Both the position numbers and the translations under genes were made by a program. This document shows positions 8,204 through 16,755 of a DNA stretch of 64,000 bases, one piece after another. The DNA is taken from the NCBI GenBank assembly GCA_051985675.1, contig JBPYFJ010000017.1, forward strand, positions 1 through 64,000. The letters are read 5' to 3'. Under the pieces are notes generated by a model. It was given only the letters and a program-made list of their open reading frames with translations. It made no database searches and had not been told where the DNA came from. Position 1 is the first letter of the stretch, and every line of letters starts with the position of its first letter. Source of the DNA: JAFAXD01 sp051985675. GTDB taxonomy: Bacteria; Pseudomonadota; Alphaproteobacteria; Rhizobiales; Xanthobacteraceae.

Positions 8204-8707
8204 CTATTGGTCTTTTTCTGGAGGCACGTTTATACAACCCTCTACTATTGCGCCAACTGCGTCGCGAACATTTAAGGTGGAGAAGCTCTCCTTTTTGCTT
8301 ATATCAGGATACTCCACGGTGAATGATGTTGATTTTGCATCGTTCAGGGCTGTTACGAAATTTCCAATTGCATTTTCAGTGCGCCGACTAATTGGCTCCG
8401 CCATACCTTTAGAGAACGACAGTGGATAGTTTTTCCCATCAATCACAAACTGAACATTTAGATCAGAGCGCCTCGCAGCAATTTTGCTATCCAAATTGAT
8501 TGTTGGAATATTGAATTGCATACCAGATCGGCATTCAATTGAAAGTTCTGAACCAAATTTGTTCTTGATGTCGGCGGTTTCTGTTCCGCCTGCCATCTCG
8601 AAAGTCCACCGATATTCGACCGCAAACGCCAAAGGCGGCCCAAAGACAGACAGCAGACTGGTAACGCAGGTGACGACAATCCAGGCGGCGTTATTGGGAA
8701 GCGTCAT
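8204..8707 (-). CDS. Hypothetical exported protein (167 aa)
   Basis: Begins MTLPNNAAW followed by a hydrophobic stretch ending LAFAVEYRW, a credible Sec signal peptide. The mature part is mixed alpha/beta with two cysteines (SIECRSG and EGCINVPP). It is markedly AT-richer than flanking chromosomal genes, which agrees with its place in the selC island. No family recognised. ATG at 8707; the sequence upstream (aaggtgtcctt on the plus strand) provides AAGGACACCTT, a reasonable ribosome site. Confidence 0.55.
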   Translation of the reverse strand: MTLPNNAAWIVVTCVTSLLSVFGPPLAFAVEYRWTFEMAGGTETADIKNKFGSELSIECRSGMQFNIPTINLDSKIAARRSDLNVQFVIDGKNYPLSFSKGMAEPISRRTENAIGNFVTALNDAKSTSFTVEYPDISKKESFSTLNVRDAVGAIVEGCINVPPEKDQ

Positions 8708-8783
8708 AAGGTGTCCTTAAGCCCACCGAGCCGGACAGTCCAGTGGCGTTCCTACTGGCTCAGGGCGGCGCTATGGGCTGGCG

Positions 8784-8975
8784 GTGGTGGCGACCTTCGG
8801 CGGCGTGCAGGTCCAGTTGCAGGCGCTCGCCACCGATGGAGTGACGTGGGTTGCGCTCGGCAACCCGATCACGGCGGCGGCGTTCGTCAACTTCGATCTG
8901 CCTACCGGTCAGTATCGGATTGCCATCGTCACGGCGACGGCGGTCTACGCCTCGCTGACCAGCGTGCCGCTCTGA
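8784..8975 (+). pseudogene. Phage-structural-protein-like fragment
   Basis: Sixty-three codons reading ATFGGVQVQLQALATDG, LPTGQYRIAIV and AVYASLTSVPL. This pattern is known to me from small phage-associated proteins of alphaproteobacteria, which start with a longer N-terminal region ending in a similar ATFGG block. The apparent GTG start has no ribosome site and the upstream in-frame sequence shows no natural start, so this is probably a truncated copy. It lies within the island. Confidence 0.35.
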
Positions 8976-9025
8976 GCGGACGCGCACGCCCGCTATTGAG
9001 CTTGTAATCGGATTACAAATACTCG

Positions 9026-9060
9026 GCCCGAACCTTCGCTTTTGACCGAGAGCGGACATC
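9026..9060 (-). repeat. Dispersed intergenic repeat (GCGGACAT type)
   Basis: On the minus strand this reads ATGTCCGCTCTCGGTCAAAA followed by GCGAAGGTTC. The same family, with TCCGCTTTGGGTCA and GCGGACAT blocks, appears at 25052-25110. The spurious peptide MSALGQKR is a familiar trace of this repeat in rhizobial genomes. Function unknown. Confidence 0.5.
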
Positions 9061-9230
9061 GGGCGCGTGGCGGAGGCCAGCCCGGATCAGGGTTGGACTT
9101 CGACGCTCAGGGGTATCCAGCTGCGCAACAGCACAGCCGAAAGCGAGGTAGAGTTCTTCGCGCGAAATGCGATCCCGGGCCTCACGCGCTCGGGGGCTGG
9201 TCGCGACATCGAGAAAAAGGGAGAGGAGCA

Positions 9231-9437
9231 ATGCTTAGATTGATTGCGGTTGCCTTTGCTCTGACCTTGGCGTCATCGGCACAGGCTTTGCCACCTGTAT
9301 CCGCCCAAAACGCAGACACACTGGTCGTTCCCATCCGCCACGCATGCGGTGCCGGTTTGCACTACGTAAATGGAGTTTGCTTGAGAACTCCGGCCCGCCG
9401 TGCCGCCAGCAGGTGCGTCCGCGGAAGAACTTGCTAA
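9231..9437 (+). CDS. Small exported cysteine-containing protein (68 aa)
   Basis: A classic signal peptide (MLRLIAVAFALTLASSAQA) precedes a short basic mature part with HACGAGLHYVNGVC and a C-terminal Arg-rich tail ending RCVRGRTC. Four cysteines could form two disulfides. An excellent ribosome site, GGGAGAGGAG, sits six bases before the ATG. Small secreted proteins with CGAGxHxVNGVC are widespread in Bradyrhizobium-type genomes, with unknown function. It is the last but one gene of the selC island. Confidence 0.68.
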   Translation: MLRLIAVAFALTLASSAQALPPVSAQNADTLVVPIRHACGAGLHYVNGVCLRTPARRAASRCVRGRTC

Positions 9438-9508
9438 TCACGGACTAGTTGGACTGTCGGCGGGCATGCGGCTTGCCGGTCACACGCCGCCGCCATAGCC
9501 TCCCCGCT

Positions 9509-10003
9509 ATGGGTCCCAACCGCCGAGCGCAGGATCGCGAGCGCGCCGCCGCCGAGGCCGCGGCCAAGGCCAAGCGCGCCGAGGCCGAACGCAAGGCTGT
9601 CGCCGACGCGCAGAAGATCGTCGCGATCTGGAATGCACGGCAAGCCGGTGGCCGCGCGCTATGGTTCTACCCGACGATTGGGGCGGCGATTGCGGCCGGG
9701 GTTCCGTGGCTGAGCTTTTCGTGTCCGGCGTGCGGTCAGGTCGGCCCCGTTGACCTACGCACCCTCGACCGGCATCCCCGAGCGTCGATATCGAGCCTCA
9801 TTCCCTCGGTGTCGTGCCGTCGGTGCTCGCCGAATGCACCGTTCGCTCGGCTCGAAATGCTGACGGCCGCGCGGCCGTGCAGCCCTGAGAACGGCGCGAG
9901 CATTATCGAGCGTCGCCGGAAAAGCAAATCAGGGTGTGGAAAGCGTGGCTTTTCTGGACCACTCTTTGGACCAAATCAGATGAAACGAAGGGAAACCAAG
10001 TGA
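9509..10003 (+). CDS. Zinc-ribbon hypothetical protein of island/phage type
   Basis: 164 residues from the ATG at 9509. An N-terminal Ala/Lys/Arg-rich helix (about residues 8-45) is followed by a conserved core ALWFYPTIGAAIAAGVPWL, FSCPACGQVG, VDLRTLDRHP, SLIPSVSCRRC, giving a CxxC plus CxxC zinc ribbon. I recognise this core from unnamed proteins frequent in accessory DNA of Bradyrhizobium and Rhodopseudomonas. The last 45 residues after the second CxxC look unconserved and run into the right-end arm-like repeats, so the natural C-terminus may have been altered by integration or deletion. Confidence 0.5.
   Translation: MGPNRRAQDRERAAAEAAAKAKRAEAERKAVADAQKIVAIWNARQAGGRALWFYPTIGAAIAAGVPWLSFSCPACGQVGPVDLRTLDRHPRASISSLIPSVSCRRCSPNAPFARLEMLTAARPCSPENGASIIERRRKSKSGCGKRGFSGPLFGPNQMKRRETK
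9955..9986. other. Possible integrase arm-site region, right end
   Basis: TGGACCACTCTTTGGACCAA and the overlapping AAATCAGATGAAAC resemble the elements at 6989-7071 near the opposite end of the island (13 of 14 bases for the second motif). Internal repeats near both ends of an integrated element suggest integrase arm sites. This is inference. Confidence 0.4.
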
Positions 10004-10090
10004 TAGGGCGTTTGGACGAACGCGCCAATTTAGCCGATAAATCCGACACTTTTGACATCAGATGATATCAACCGTCACCGCACTTTCCGA

Positions 10091-10130
10091 ATTTGAAGTC
10101 CGGACGCATCACCGGATGCGCCTCTCTTCC
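10091..10130 (-). repeat. att-like direct repeat, island right end (selC 5'-half relic)
   Basis: Exact 40-base copy of tRNA-Sec nucleotides 1-40. It cannot form a tRNA because the 3' half is absent. Because selB lies to the right in the same orientation, this copy and the DNA to its right are probably the original 5' end and promoter of selC before the island entered. Confidence 0.88.
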
Positions 10131-10176
10131 CGCTGGAAATTCGGCGGACCGTGCGGTTCTTTGCGCTTCGACCGCC

Positions 10177-10767
10177 TCACTCCATGGCCTCGACGTGGAT
10201 CAGCGTAAAGCGCCGCTTCGACCTGTCCCATTTGAACGGGCTGATATGATCGCACTCCATACAGTGAAACACCATGAGGGTGGAGGCGTCCTGCGAGACT
10301 TTGAGGATGGCGAACTGATGATCGTTTGGCATTTCGTGAACGAAACGAATTGTCGGTAGCCCATTTCGCTGCCAAGCGAGAACTAATAGGAAGGTCCCCC
10401 TTTCATGATTGCAGGTCTCGTAGACGCCGACGAGCGCGGTCTGATTAGCTTTCGAACCGTCGAAGATGCCATCCACAGCAAACGAGAGTCCGCTATTGGC
10501 GATGTCCGATTGAAAGTTTTCTGGAAATAGTTCCCTGCGAAACTCGGTCGCCTTACACCAGGTGGAGCGTATCTTGCGGACTGAAATTCCGCGCACTTCC
10601 TTTTCAAATGGGTAGAATTCTGTTCGCAGCCACCACGCGGACCCCTGTGGCTCCGGCGTTGTACTCAAAAAATTGCTTTGGGCGACCGCCGAACTTAGCG
10701 CGAAGAAGATCGCCGCCACGAAGGGCACGGCTCTTACGTGTTTCGAACTCGACATTTGGTGTCGCAA
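10177..10767 (-). CDS. Hypothetical exported protein (196 aa)
   Basis: Starts MRHQMSSSKHVRAV, then a hydrophobic segment VPFVAAIFFALSSAVAQ, a probable signal peptide. The mature part has several cysteines (TWCKATEF, YETCNHERG, FHCMECDH) and aromatic residues. No known domain. It lies between selB and the displaced selC 5' half, on the chromosomal side of the island, but its sequence is less GC-rich than selB and it may itself be an accessory gene. An internal ATG four codons in is an alternative start. Confidence 0.55.
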   Translation of the reverse strand: MRHQMSSSKHVRAVPFVAAIFFALSSAVAQSNFLSTTPEPQGSAWWLRTEFYPFEKEVRGISVRKIRSTWCKATEFRRELFPENFQSDIANSGLSFAVDGIFDGSKANQTALVGVYETCNHERGTFLLVLAWQRNGLPTIRFVHEMPNDHQFAILKVSQDASTLMVFHCMECDHISPFKWDRSKRRFTLIHVEAME

Positions 10768-10884
10768 CGCCTTAGAGCCCGCAGGTTTTATCAGATTGCC
10801 GAGGCAGCCAGGACGGCAAGCTTCTGTTCAACATTTCTGTAAAGCGTTTCCAGTAACCCCTTGGACCACGATGCTTATGCCGGG

Positions 10885-12852
10885 TTAGAGGGCGATAGTC
10901 GGCGTTCCGGCTCGATCACGGCTGGGCGGCTGACCAAACTGATCAAGTCGTTGCGGGTTGATGCGCCGCAGATCGCCGCGGCGCGCGGTGAGACCATGGC
11001 GATCGAAGAACTCGAGGATCTGGATTGCGACCTTGCGGCCGTTGTCGAGCTGATCGCGCAATTGCGCGGCGCTGAATTCCCCGTTCGGCGCCCGGGCGGC
11101 GAGCGCCGGAAGCAGATGCGCCATCTCGGTGACAGTGGCGCGCAGGAAAAAATGATCCGGCGCAATCTCGTCCACTTGGCCCATACGGGCGAGCTGCTTG
11201 CACAAGGCCCGCACCTGCTGTTCGGGGATTGCGAGCGCGGCGGCGATGTCGCGCACGCGCGGCGGACGGAACCGTTCAGCACCGCCGAGGAGCGGCGCGA
11301 CCCTGGCGTACAGCTTCTGGTCCTGCGGTTTGAGCTGCGCCGCATGGTTCGGCAACCGAACGACCGCGCCGTCGAGCAGAACATCGCCCGCCTTGGCCAA
11401 TGTCTGCAGTAGCGCCTGGAACGCGTTCGCGGAAAGCCGCGGCGCCTGTGCGCGGCGCAATTGCTGCACATCAATGCCTGGAGCATCCGGGCGCTCACGG
11501 TGAAACGCCGCCAGCGCCGCTGCGATCGCTCGCCTGAGATCGGACACAGCCGCTTGCGACAGCGCGAGCGTGGTGTCGTCGGCGGCAAACGCAACAAGGC
11601 CGATGTTCGACGAAATCGCCGCCATCTCCGATGGCGCCAGCGCACGGTCCCGCCCAAATGTCGCGAGGTCGACCGGGTGAGGCGGACTGGCCAGCAACGC
11701 GGCGAGCGCCGATTGCGGATCGGCGATCGCGTGGGCATCGAGCAAGGCCCGACGCTCCGGCGTTCGGCGCCGTCGTGCCGGTGCGCGCAAGTCGAGGAAG
11801 AGCCCGCCGCCAATCGTTCGCTGTGACGACGTATCGCGCAGCACGAAGCGATCGCCGACCGCCGCCGCGATCGGGCGCTCCAGCACGAGTTGCACGCGTC
11901 CGTGGCTGCCGGGTGCAACGGGTGCATCATCGAGCAGCGCGATCCGGGCGCCGATGTCGGTCGCGGCGTGATGCAGGCGCACCGGGGCCCAATGTGCCAG
12001 CGGCCGGGTTTCGCTGGCGAGCAGCCGGAGGCTCGCGTCGATGCGCGCGCTCGGCGCATGCAGGTCCGGGTCGACCACCATGTCGCCCCGTGCGATCGCG
12101 TCTTTGCTGATCCCCTCGCCCGCGAGATTGAGCGCACAGCGCTGGCCGATCTCCCCGCGCGCGGCCGGACGGTTCTGGGCATGGACGGAGCGGACCCGCG
12201 CCGGAAGGCCGGACGGGCTCACCAGAACACGATCGCCGGCCGCGACCGCGCCCGACAGTACGGTGCCGGTGACGATCGTCCCGGTCCCGGCGAGCGTAAA
12301 CGACCGATCGACCGCGAGGCGAAAGCGTCCGCGCGCGGCGCGCGCGCCGAACGCGGCGCTGGCGGTGAACAGCTTGGCGCGCAGCGCATCGATCCCCTCG
12401 CCGTTCACGGTCGACACCGGCAGGATATCGACGCCGGCAAGCCCGGTGCCTGACAGCAGTCCGGCGATCTCGGATGCGATCTCGGCCTGTTGCGGCGCAT
12501 CCGCCAGATCGGCCTTGGTCACGGCGACGATCCCATGGCGGATTCCGAGCAGGTCGACGATTGCCAAATGTTCGCGCGTTTGCGGCATCACGCCGTCATC
12601 GGCCGCCACCACCAGCAGCACAAAATCGATGCCGGTCGCACCCGCCAGCATGTTGCGGACAAATTTCTCGTGGCCCGGCACATCGACAAAGCCCAGCACG
12701 GAGCCATCCGGGGCGGGCAGATACGCAAAGCCGAGATCGATCGAAATGCCGCGCGCCTTCTCCTCCTTCAAGCGATCGGTATCGACGCCGGTCAGCGCGC
12801 CAACGAGCGCGGTCTTGCCGTGGTCGATATGGCCGGCGGTCCCGATGATCAC
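10885..12852 (-). CDS. selB: Selenocysteine-specific elongation factor SelB
   Basis: 655 residues, normal for bacterial SelB. The N-terminal GTPase domain has GHIDHGKT (residues 7-14), the switch region RGISIDLGFAYLP, DVPGHEKFVRNML and VTKADL. EF-Tu-like domains II and III follow (FRLAVDRSFTLAGTGTIVTG). The C-terminal third holds the winged-helix repeats that bind SECIS RNA (for example FSAAQLRDQLDNGRKVAIQI). It delivers Sec-tRNA to in-frame UGA codons preceded by a SECIS hairpin. Its ATG overlaps the selA stop by four bases (12849-12852), so the two are translationally coupled. selC lies downstream on the same strand, interrupted by the island. Confidence 0.95.
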   Translation of the reverse strand: MIIGTAGHIDHGKTALVGALTGVDTDRLKEEKARGISIDLGFAYLPAPDGSVLGFVDVPGHEKFVRNMLAGATGIDFVLLVVAADDGVMPQTREHLAIVDLLGIRHGIVAVTKADLADAPQQAEIASEIAGLLSGTGLAGVDILPVSTVNGEGIDALRAKLFTASAAFGARAARGRFRLAVDRSFTLAGTGTIVTGTVLSGAVAAGDRVLVSPSGLPARVRSVHAQNRPAARGEIGQRCALNLAGEGISKDAIARGDMVVDPDLHAPSARIDASLRLLASETRPLAHWAPVRLHHAATDIGARIALLDDAPVAPGSHGRVQLVLERPIAAAVGDRFVLRDTSSQRTIGGGLFLDLRAPARRRRTPERRALLDAHAIADPQSALAALLASPPHPVDLATFGRDRALAPSEMAAISSNIGLVAFAADDTTLALSQAAVSDLRRAIAAALAAFHRERPDAPGIDVQQLRRAQAPRLSANAFQALLQTLAKAGDVLLDGAVVRLPNHAAQLKPQDQKLYARVAPLLGGAERFRPPRVRDIAAALAIPEQQVRALCKQLARMGQVDEIAPDHFFLRATVTEMAHLLPALAARAPNGEFSAAQLRDQLDNGRKVAIQILEFFDRHGLTARRGDLRRINPQRLDQFGQPPSRDRAGTPTIAL

Positions 12853-14273
12853 GCGTTGGCCTCGGTAAGCGCCGACAGGTTGCTGATAAAGCGCGCCTCG
12901 TCCTCGAGGCAGCGCAGATCGAGGATCAGCGACTGATTTTCAATCCGGCCGATGACCGGGATGGGCAGCGCTCGCAAGGATGCGGCGAGCGACGTCAGCG
13001 CCTGCCCGGCCGCACGCCTGGCTGTCGGCCGGATCGCCAGCCCGGCGCTCGGCAGCGTCTCAAGCGGCAGCGCGCCGGAGCCGATCTGGCTCGAACACTC
13101 CACCAGGTCGGCCGCGAACGCATCGCCGAACGCGGCCGCGACCGGTGCCTTAAGCCGCCGCGCCAGCGCTTCGATCTCTCCTTTGGGCCGGGCCAGCAGC
13201 CGCACGGTCGGAAGCCGCTGCGCGAGCCGATCGGGATCGCGGTAGAGTTTTAGCGTTGCTTCGAGCGCGGCCAGCCGGACCTTGTCGAGCCGCAGCGCGC
13301 GCTTCATCGGATTTCGGTTGATGCGGGCCAGGAGTTCTCTGCGCCCGACAATGAAGCCGGCTTGCGGGCCGCCGAGCAGCTTGTCACCGGAAAACGTGAC
13401 CAGGTCGGCGCCGTCGGCAACGGCTTCGGCGACAGTCGGTTCATGCGCCAGGCCATAGCGCGCGAGATCGATAAGCGTCCCCGACCCGAGATCATGCAGC
13501 AGCGGGATGCCGCGCTCGCGCGCCAGTTCCGCAAGCTTGCGCGCGCCCACCTCGGTCGCAAAACCCTCGATCCGGTAGTTGGACGGGTGGACCTTCAGCA
13601 TAAGCGCGGTCTTCGGGCCGATCGCGCCGGCGTAGTCGCGCGTGTGCGTCCGGTTGGTGGTGCCGACCTCAACGAGTTTGGTGCCGGCGCGGCTCATGAT
13701 TTCGGGCAGGCGAAAGGCGCCGCCGATCTCGATCAACTCGCCGCGTGAGACAATAGTCTCGCGCCCCTTGGCCAAGCTGTTGAGCGCCAGCAGCACGGCG
13801 GCCGCGTTGTTGTTGATGACGTTTGCGTCCTCCGCCGCGGTCAGTTCGCGCAGTAGAGCTCGTACGTGATCGTCGCGCTCGCCGCGGCGGCCGGAGGCTA
13901 TATCAAATTCAAGCGCGACCGCGGTCTGCATGGCGTTAACGGCGGCGTCGACCGCGGCCGTCGCGAACAGCGCGCGCCCGAGGTTGGTGTGCAGCACGGT
14001 ACCGGTGAGATTGAAGACCGGGCGCAAGCTTGGCTGCGCGCGCGCCTCGAGCGCAGCAAGTGCGGCCCGCGCCACCTCGTCGCCTAGCAGGACCTGACGC
14101 TGCTCGCGCGCGCCCGCAAGGGTGGCGCGCACCGCCTCAACGACCGCAGTGCGGCCGAACTGCTCGATCCCAAGCGCTGCGGTCGGCGTACGCAGAACCT
14201 GATCGACCGAGGGAAGCCTGGGGGAGCCGGCCTGAGCGATGGTCTCGGGCCGAGCCGTGTCGGCCTTAGGCAT
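12849..14273 (-). CDS. selA: L-seryl-tRNA(Sec) selenium transferase SelA
   Basis: 474 residues from the ATG at 14273. PLP-dependent enzyme that converts seryl-tRNA(Sec) to selenocysteinyl-tRNA(Sec) using selenophosphate. Family hallmarks are visible: NLTGTVLHTNLGRA, the ANVINNNAAAVLL region, EVGTTNRTHTRDY, HDLGSGTLIDL, and the PLP lysine in FSGDKLLGGPQAG (K298). An upstream ATG (14309) adds 12 residues but lacks a ribosome site; 14273 has a weak GTGAG. It is coupled to selB by a 4-base overlap and begins about 57 bases after the ABC permease gene, so co-transcription with the importer is possible. No selD was found in this window. Confidence 0.95.
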   Translation of the reverse strand: MPKADTARPETIAQAGSPRLPSVDQVLRTPTAALGIEQFGRTAVVEAVRATLAGAREQRQVLLGDEVARAALAALEARAQPSLRPVFNLTGTVLHTNLGRALFATAAVDAAVNAMQTAVALEFDIASGRRGERDDHVRALLRELTAAEDANVINNNAAAVLLALNSLAKGRETIVSRGELIEIGGAFRLPEIMSRAGTKLVEVGTTNRTHTRDYAGAIGPKTALMLKVHPSNYRIEGFATEVGARKLAELARERGIPLLHDLGSGTLIDLARYGLAHEPTVAEAVADGADLVTFSGDKLLGGPQAGFIVGRRELLARINRNPMKRALRLDKVRLAALEATLKLYRDPDRLAQRLPTVRLLARPKGEIEALARRLKAPVAAAFGDAFAADLVECSSQIGSGALPLETLPSAGLAIRPTARRAAGQALTSLAASLRALPIPVIGRIENQSLILDLRCLEDEARFISNLSALTEANA

Positions 14274-14329
14274 CACGCATCTCACGAACCTCACGGGCCA
14301 CGTGGTCACTTGTTGTGCGGCGCTTCAGC

Positions 14330-15094
14330 CTAGCGCCGCTTCCAGCGCAGAATATAGCGCTCGATCTCCTGCAGTGCGAGATTGCTGATAAGCCCGATGA
14401 CCCCGAGTACGATCACTCCCGCAAAGAGATCGGCGGAATGATAGGCGCGCGCGGCCTGCAGCACATACCATCCCAGTCCGTTTTCGCTGGTCAGCATCTC
14501 GCCGATCACGGCCAGGATCAAGGCCACCGTGAGACCGATGCGCATGCCCGCCAGAATGTCGGCTTGTGCGTTCGGCAGCGTGATCTTCCACATGGTCTTG
14601 AAGCGGTTGAGCCGCAGGCTCTGACCGACCTCGACCAGCCGCGGTTCGACCGAGGAGACGCCGTGCACGGTTGCGAGCAGCACCGGCCAGATCGAGCCGA
14701 TCGCGATTACCACCAGGACCATCGTGCTGGTCAGGCCGAGGAACGCCATCACGACCGGCATGAACGCCGATACCGGCACCGGACGTACGATCTCCAGCAT
14801 CGGAGCAACGTATTCACGGGCGAGCCGTGAGCTTCCGATCAGCGCGCCGATCACAATTCCGGCGATCGAGGCCAGCACCCAGCCGTAGATCATGCGCTCG
14901 ACCGTTGCGCCGGTGAGCTGGGTCAACTCGCCTCCGTCGAACCCGGACACAAGCGCGGCCCAGGCGCGGTTGGGACCCGGCAGAAAAACCGGAGGAATGC
15001 CGCCGTAATCCGCAATCAGCTGCCAGCTTAAGATTAAGAGCGCGGTCACCGCGACACTGCCGGCGATCCACAGAATGCGAGCGGTCGCGCTCAT
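14330..15094 (-). CDS. ABC transporter permease (SsuC/TauC type)
   Basis: 254 residues with about six membrane segments. The EAA-type cytoplasmic loop is around VEVGQSLRLNRFKTMWKITLPNA, which couples to the ATPase. It belongs to the BPD_transp_1 family used for nitrate, sulfonate, taurine or pyrimidine-precursor import. The ATG at 15094 overlaps the preceding permease stop (ATGA at 15091-15094). Its last gene neighbour upstream is a second permease, so the pair may form a heterodimeric channel. Substrate is not evident. Confidence 0.87.
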   Translation of the reverse strand: MSATARILWIAGSVAVTALLILSWQLIADYGGIPPVFLPGPNRAWAALVSGFDGGELTQLTGATVERMIYGWVLASIAGIVIGALIGSSRLAREYVAPMLEIVRPVPVSAFMPVVMAFLGLTSTMVLVVIAIGSIWPVLLATVHGVSSVEPRLVEVGQSLRLNRFKTMWKITLPNAQADILAGMRIGLTVALILAVIGEMLTSENGLGWYVLQAARAYHSADLFAGVIVLGVIGLISNLALQEIERYILRWKRR

Positions 15095-15849
15095 CGGGCG
15101 AGCTCCGCCATGGCGGCGGGCCCGAACAGGCGCCGTTGCGCCAGCACGAGCGCGCCGTTGAGTGCCCAACCGACGATGCCGATCCAGAGCACGAGCGCGA
15201 ACATCAGATCGGGATGAAGCGATTGCGATGCGGTCATCAGCTCGTAGCCGATGCCAAGCGGATTGGCGGCGATTTCCACTGTGACCGCGACGATCAGCGA
15301 CACCGCAGTGGCGAGCCGGAAGGCCACGAAATAGCGCGGCAGCGTCGCCGGCAACACCACTTTGGTGACTCGGCCCACCGTCGAAAGCCGCAGCACCCGG
15401 CTGACATCGAGCAGCTGCGGTTCAATGTTGACGATCGCCGCCTGGCCATAGATCAGCACCGGCCAGAACGTTGCAAAGGCGACCAGCGATACTTCCATCG
15501 CGTAGCCGAACCCCAGCGTGAGGATCGCAACCGGAATCAACGCGACCGCCGGCACCGGGCGCAGCACCTCGACCGAGAACTGCGCCAGCCGTGCGGCCGC
15601 CGGTATCAGGCCGAGCACGATCGAGACGATGAGGGCGCTGCCGCCGCCGATTGCGAGGCCTGTCAAGGCCGCGCGCAGGGTCTCCCCGGTACGGCGCAGG
15701 ATCGTGCCGTCGCGCAGCGCCTCGTAGAACGCAACGGCGATCTGCGAGGGCATGGCGAGCGAGTCGCTCTCGATGCCGCTGAGCCGCATCGCGACTTCCC
15801 ACGCAACAAGCAGCAGGACCGGAAGGACGAGAGCCTTGAGCAGTTTCAC
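15091..15849 (-). CDS. ABC transporter permease (SsuC/TauC type)
   Basis: 252 residues, about six transmembrane helices. The EAA-like loop LLDVSRVLRLSTVGRVTKVVLPATLPRYF is followed by the terminal helices. Its ATG lies inside the end of the ATPase gene (15846-15849 overlap) and its stop overlaps the next permease. The tight ATPase-permease-permease order indicates one operon. It is paralogous to, but clearly distinct from, its neighbour, which suggests a heteromeric membrane unit. Confidence 0.87.
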   Translation of the reverse strand: MKLLKALVLPVLLLVAWEVAMRLSGIESDSLAMPSQIAVAFYEALRDGTILRRTGETLRAALTGLAIGGGSALIVSIVLGLIPAAARLAQFSVEVLRPVPAVALIPVAILTLGFGYAMEVSLVAFATFWPVLIYGQAAIVNIEPQLLDVSRVLRLSTVGRVTKVVLPATLPRYFVAFRLATAVSLIVAVTVEIAANPLGIGYELMTASQSLHPDLMFALVLWIGIVGWALNGALVLAQRRLFGPAAMAELAR

Positions 15850-16649
15850 GCCTCGCCCTCGCGGATGACATCAAACAGTGCGCGTCGCAAGCGCAGAAAC
15901 GCCGGGTTCTCTCGGGTGGTGAGCTGATTGCGCGGCTTTGGCAGATCGACTTCGAACACCTGTGCGATGCGGCCCGGGTTGGGATAGAGCGCGACCACGC
16001 GGTCGCCGAGATAGATCGCCTCTTCAAGATCGTGCGTGACGAACACGACCGTGGTGCGGCTCGCTTGGATGATGCGCAGGATCTCGTCCTGCAACGCCTG
16101 CCGTGTCATCGCATCGAGTGCCCCGAACGGTTCGTCCATCAACAACACCGACGGCTCTTGAGCGAGGCAGCGAGCGATCTGCACTCTTTGCTGCATGCCG
16201 CCGGAGAGCTGCGCCGGAAAATGCTCGGCATGGCCGGCAAGGCCGACCTTGCCCAGAAGGTCGTTGATGCGCTCGGCGCGCTTCCCGGCCGGTACGCCGT
16301 TGGCCTCGAGCGCGAGCGAGACGTTGCCGGCCGCGGTGCGCCATGGCAGCAAGGCCTTGCTGTAATCCTGGAACATGAAGGAGATTTCCTGCGCCGGTCC
16401 AGTCACGCGCTTGCCTGCGAAGGTCACCTCCCCGACCGCCGGCGGCTGCAAGCCTCCGACCATACGCAACATGGTGGTCTTGCCGCAGCCGGAGGGCCCG
16501 ACCATGCACACGAACTCGGATTTGCCGATGGTCAGGTTGATGTCCTGGAGGACCGGCCGGGTGCCAAAGACATGCGATACGCCGTGAAATGCGATTAAAG
16601 GTGCTGCAGTTGCCGCACCGGCGCGGGGCATGGGAGCCACATTGTTCAT
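15846..16649 (-). CDS. ABC transporter ATP-binding protein (SsuB/TauB type)
   Basis: 267 residues. Walker A is GPSGCGKTTML, the Q-loop is FMFQDYSKALLPWRT (the LPWRT block is typical of nitrate/sulfonate/taurine ATPases), the signature is LSGGMQQRVQIARCL, Walker B is VLLMDEPFGALD and the switch His is in FVTHDLEEAIYLGDRV. It energises the two permeases encoded immediately downstream with 4-base overlaps. The ATG at 16649 is chosen because homology starts soon after; the longer frame to 16754 is unlikely. The gene is divergent from the matching receptor at 16826. Confidence 0.9.
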   Translation of the reverse strand: MNNVAPMPRAGAATAAPLIAFHGVSHVFGTRPVLQDINLTIGKSEFVCMVGPSGCGKTTMLRMVGGLQPPAVGEVTFAGKRVTGPAQEISFMFQDYSKALLPWRTAAGNVSLALEANGVPAGKRAERINDLLGKVGLAGHAEHFPAQLSGGMQQRVQIARCLAQEPSVLLMDEPFGALDAMTRQALQDEILRIIQASRTTVVFVTHDLEEAIYLGDRVVALYPNPGRIAQVFEVDLPKPRNQLTTRENPAFLRLRRALFDVIREGEA

Positions 16650-16755
16650 TATGAGCGCTTCACTTCGCTGAAATGTCGCCGCTGCGGGGCACATTGCCCA
16701 TCCGGCAGCGGCTTGTCGAGGAGTGAGACGGTTCGGCAACCAGCTGCGGCGCAAG

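Larger units (their letters stand above)
6984..10090. mobile_element. Relic integrative island in selC
   Basis: The 3.1 kb between the two selC 5'-half copies contains the C-terminal piece of a tyrosine integrase next to the left att site, a small HNH protein, two small hypothetical genes with locally low GC, a phage-like protein fragment, a small exported protein and a zinc-ribbon protein. Integrase adjacent to an att site with direct repeats at both ends is the standard layout of a tRNA-targeting element. The integrase lacks its N-terminal two thirds, so the island is probably fixed. The repeat covers the 5' half of the tRNA, whereas most tRNA-targeting elements duplicate the 3' half. Confidence 0.82.

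Noticed and set aside
8760..9059. 99-codon minus-strand frame beginning MSALGQKRRF
   Set aside because: The start of the peptide is the translated dispersed repeat, and the rest is antisense to the phage-like fragment.
10091..10130. Second tRNA-Sec gene
   Set aside because: Only the 5' 40 nucleotides are present; the variable arm, T arm and 3' acceptor strand are missing.
12041..12868. 275-codon plus-strand frame opposite selB
   Set aside because: The translation is Arg/Ser/Pro-rich shadow of selB, which has full SelB motifs on the other strand.
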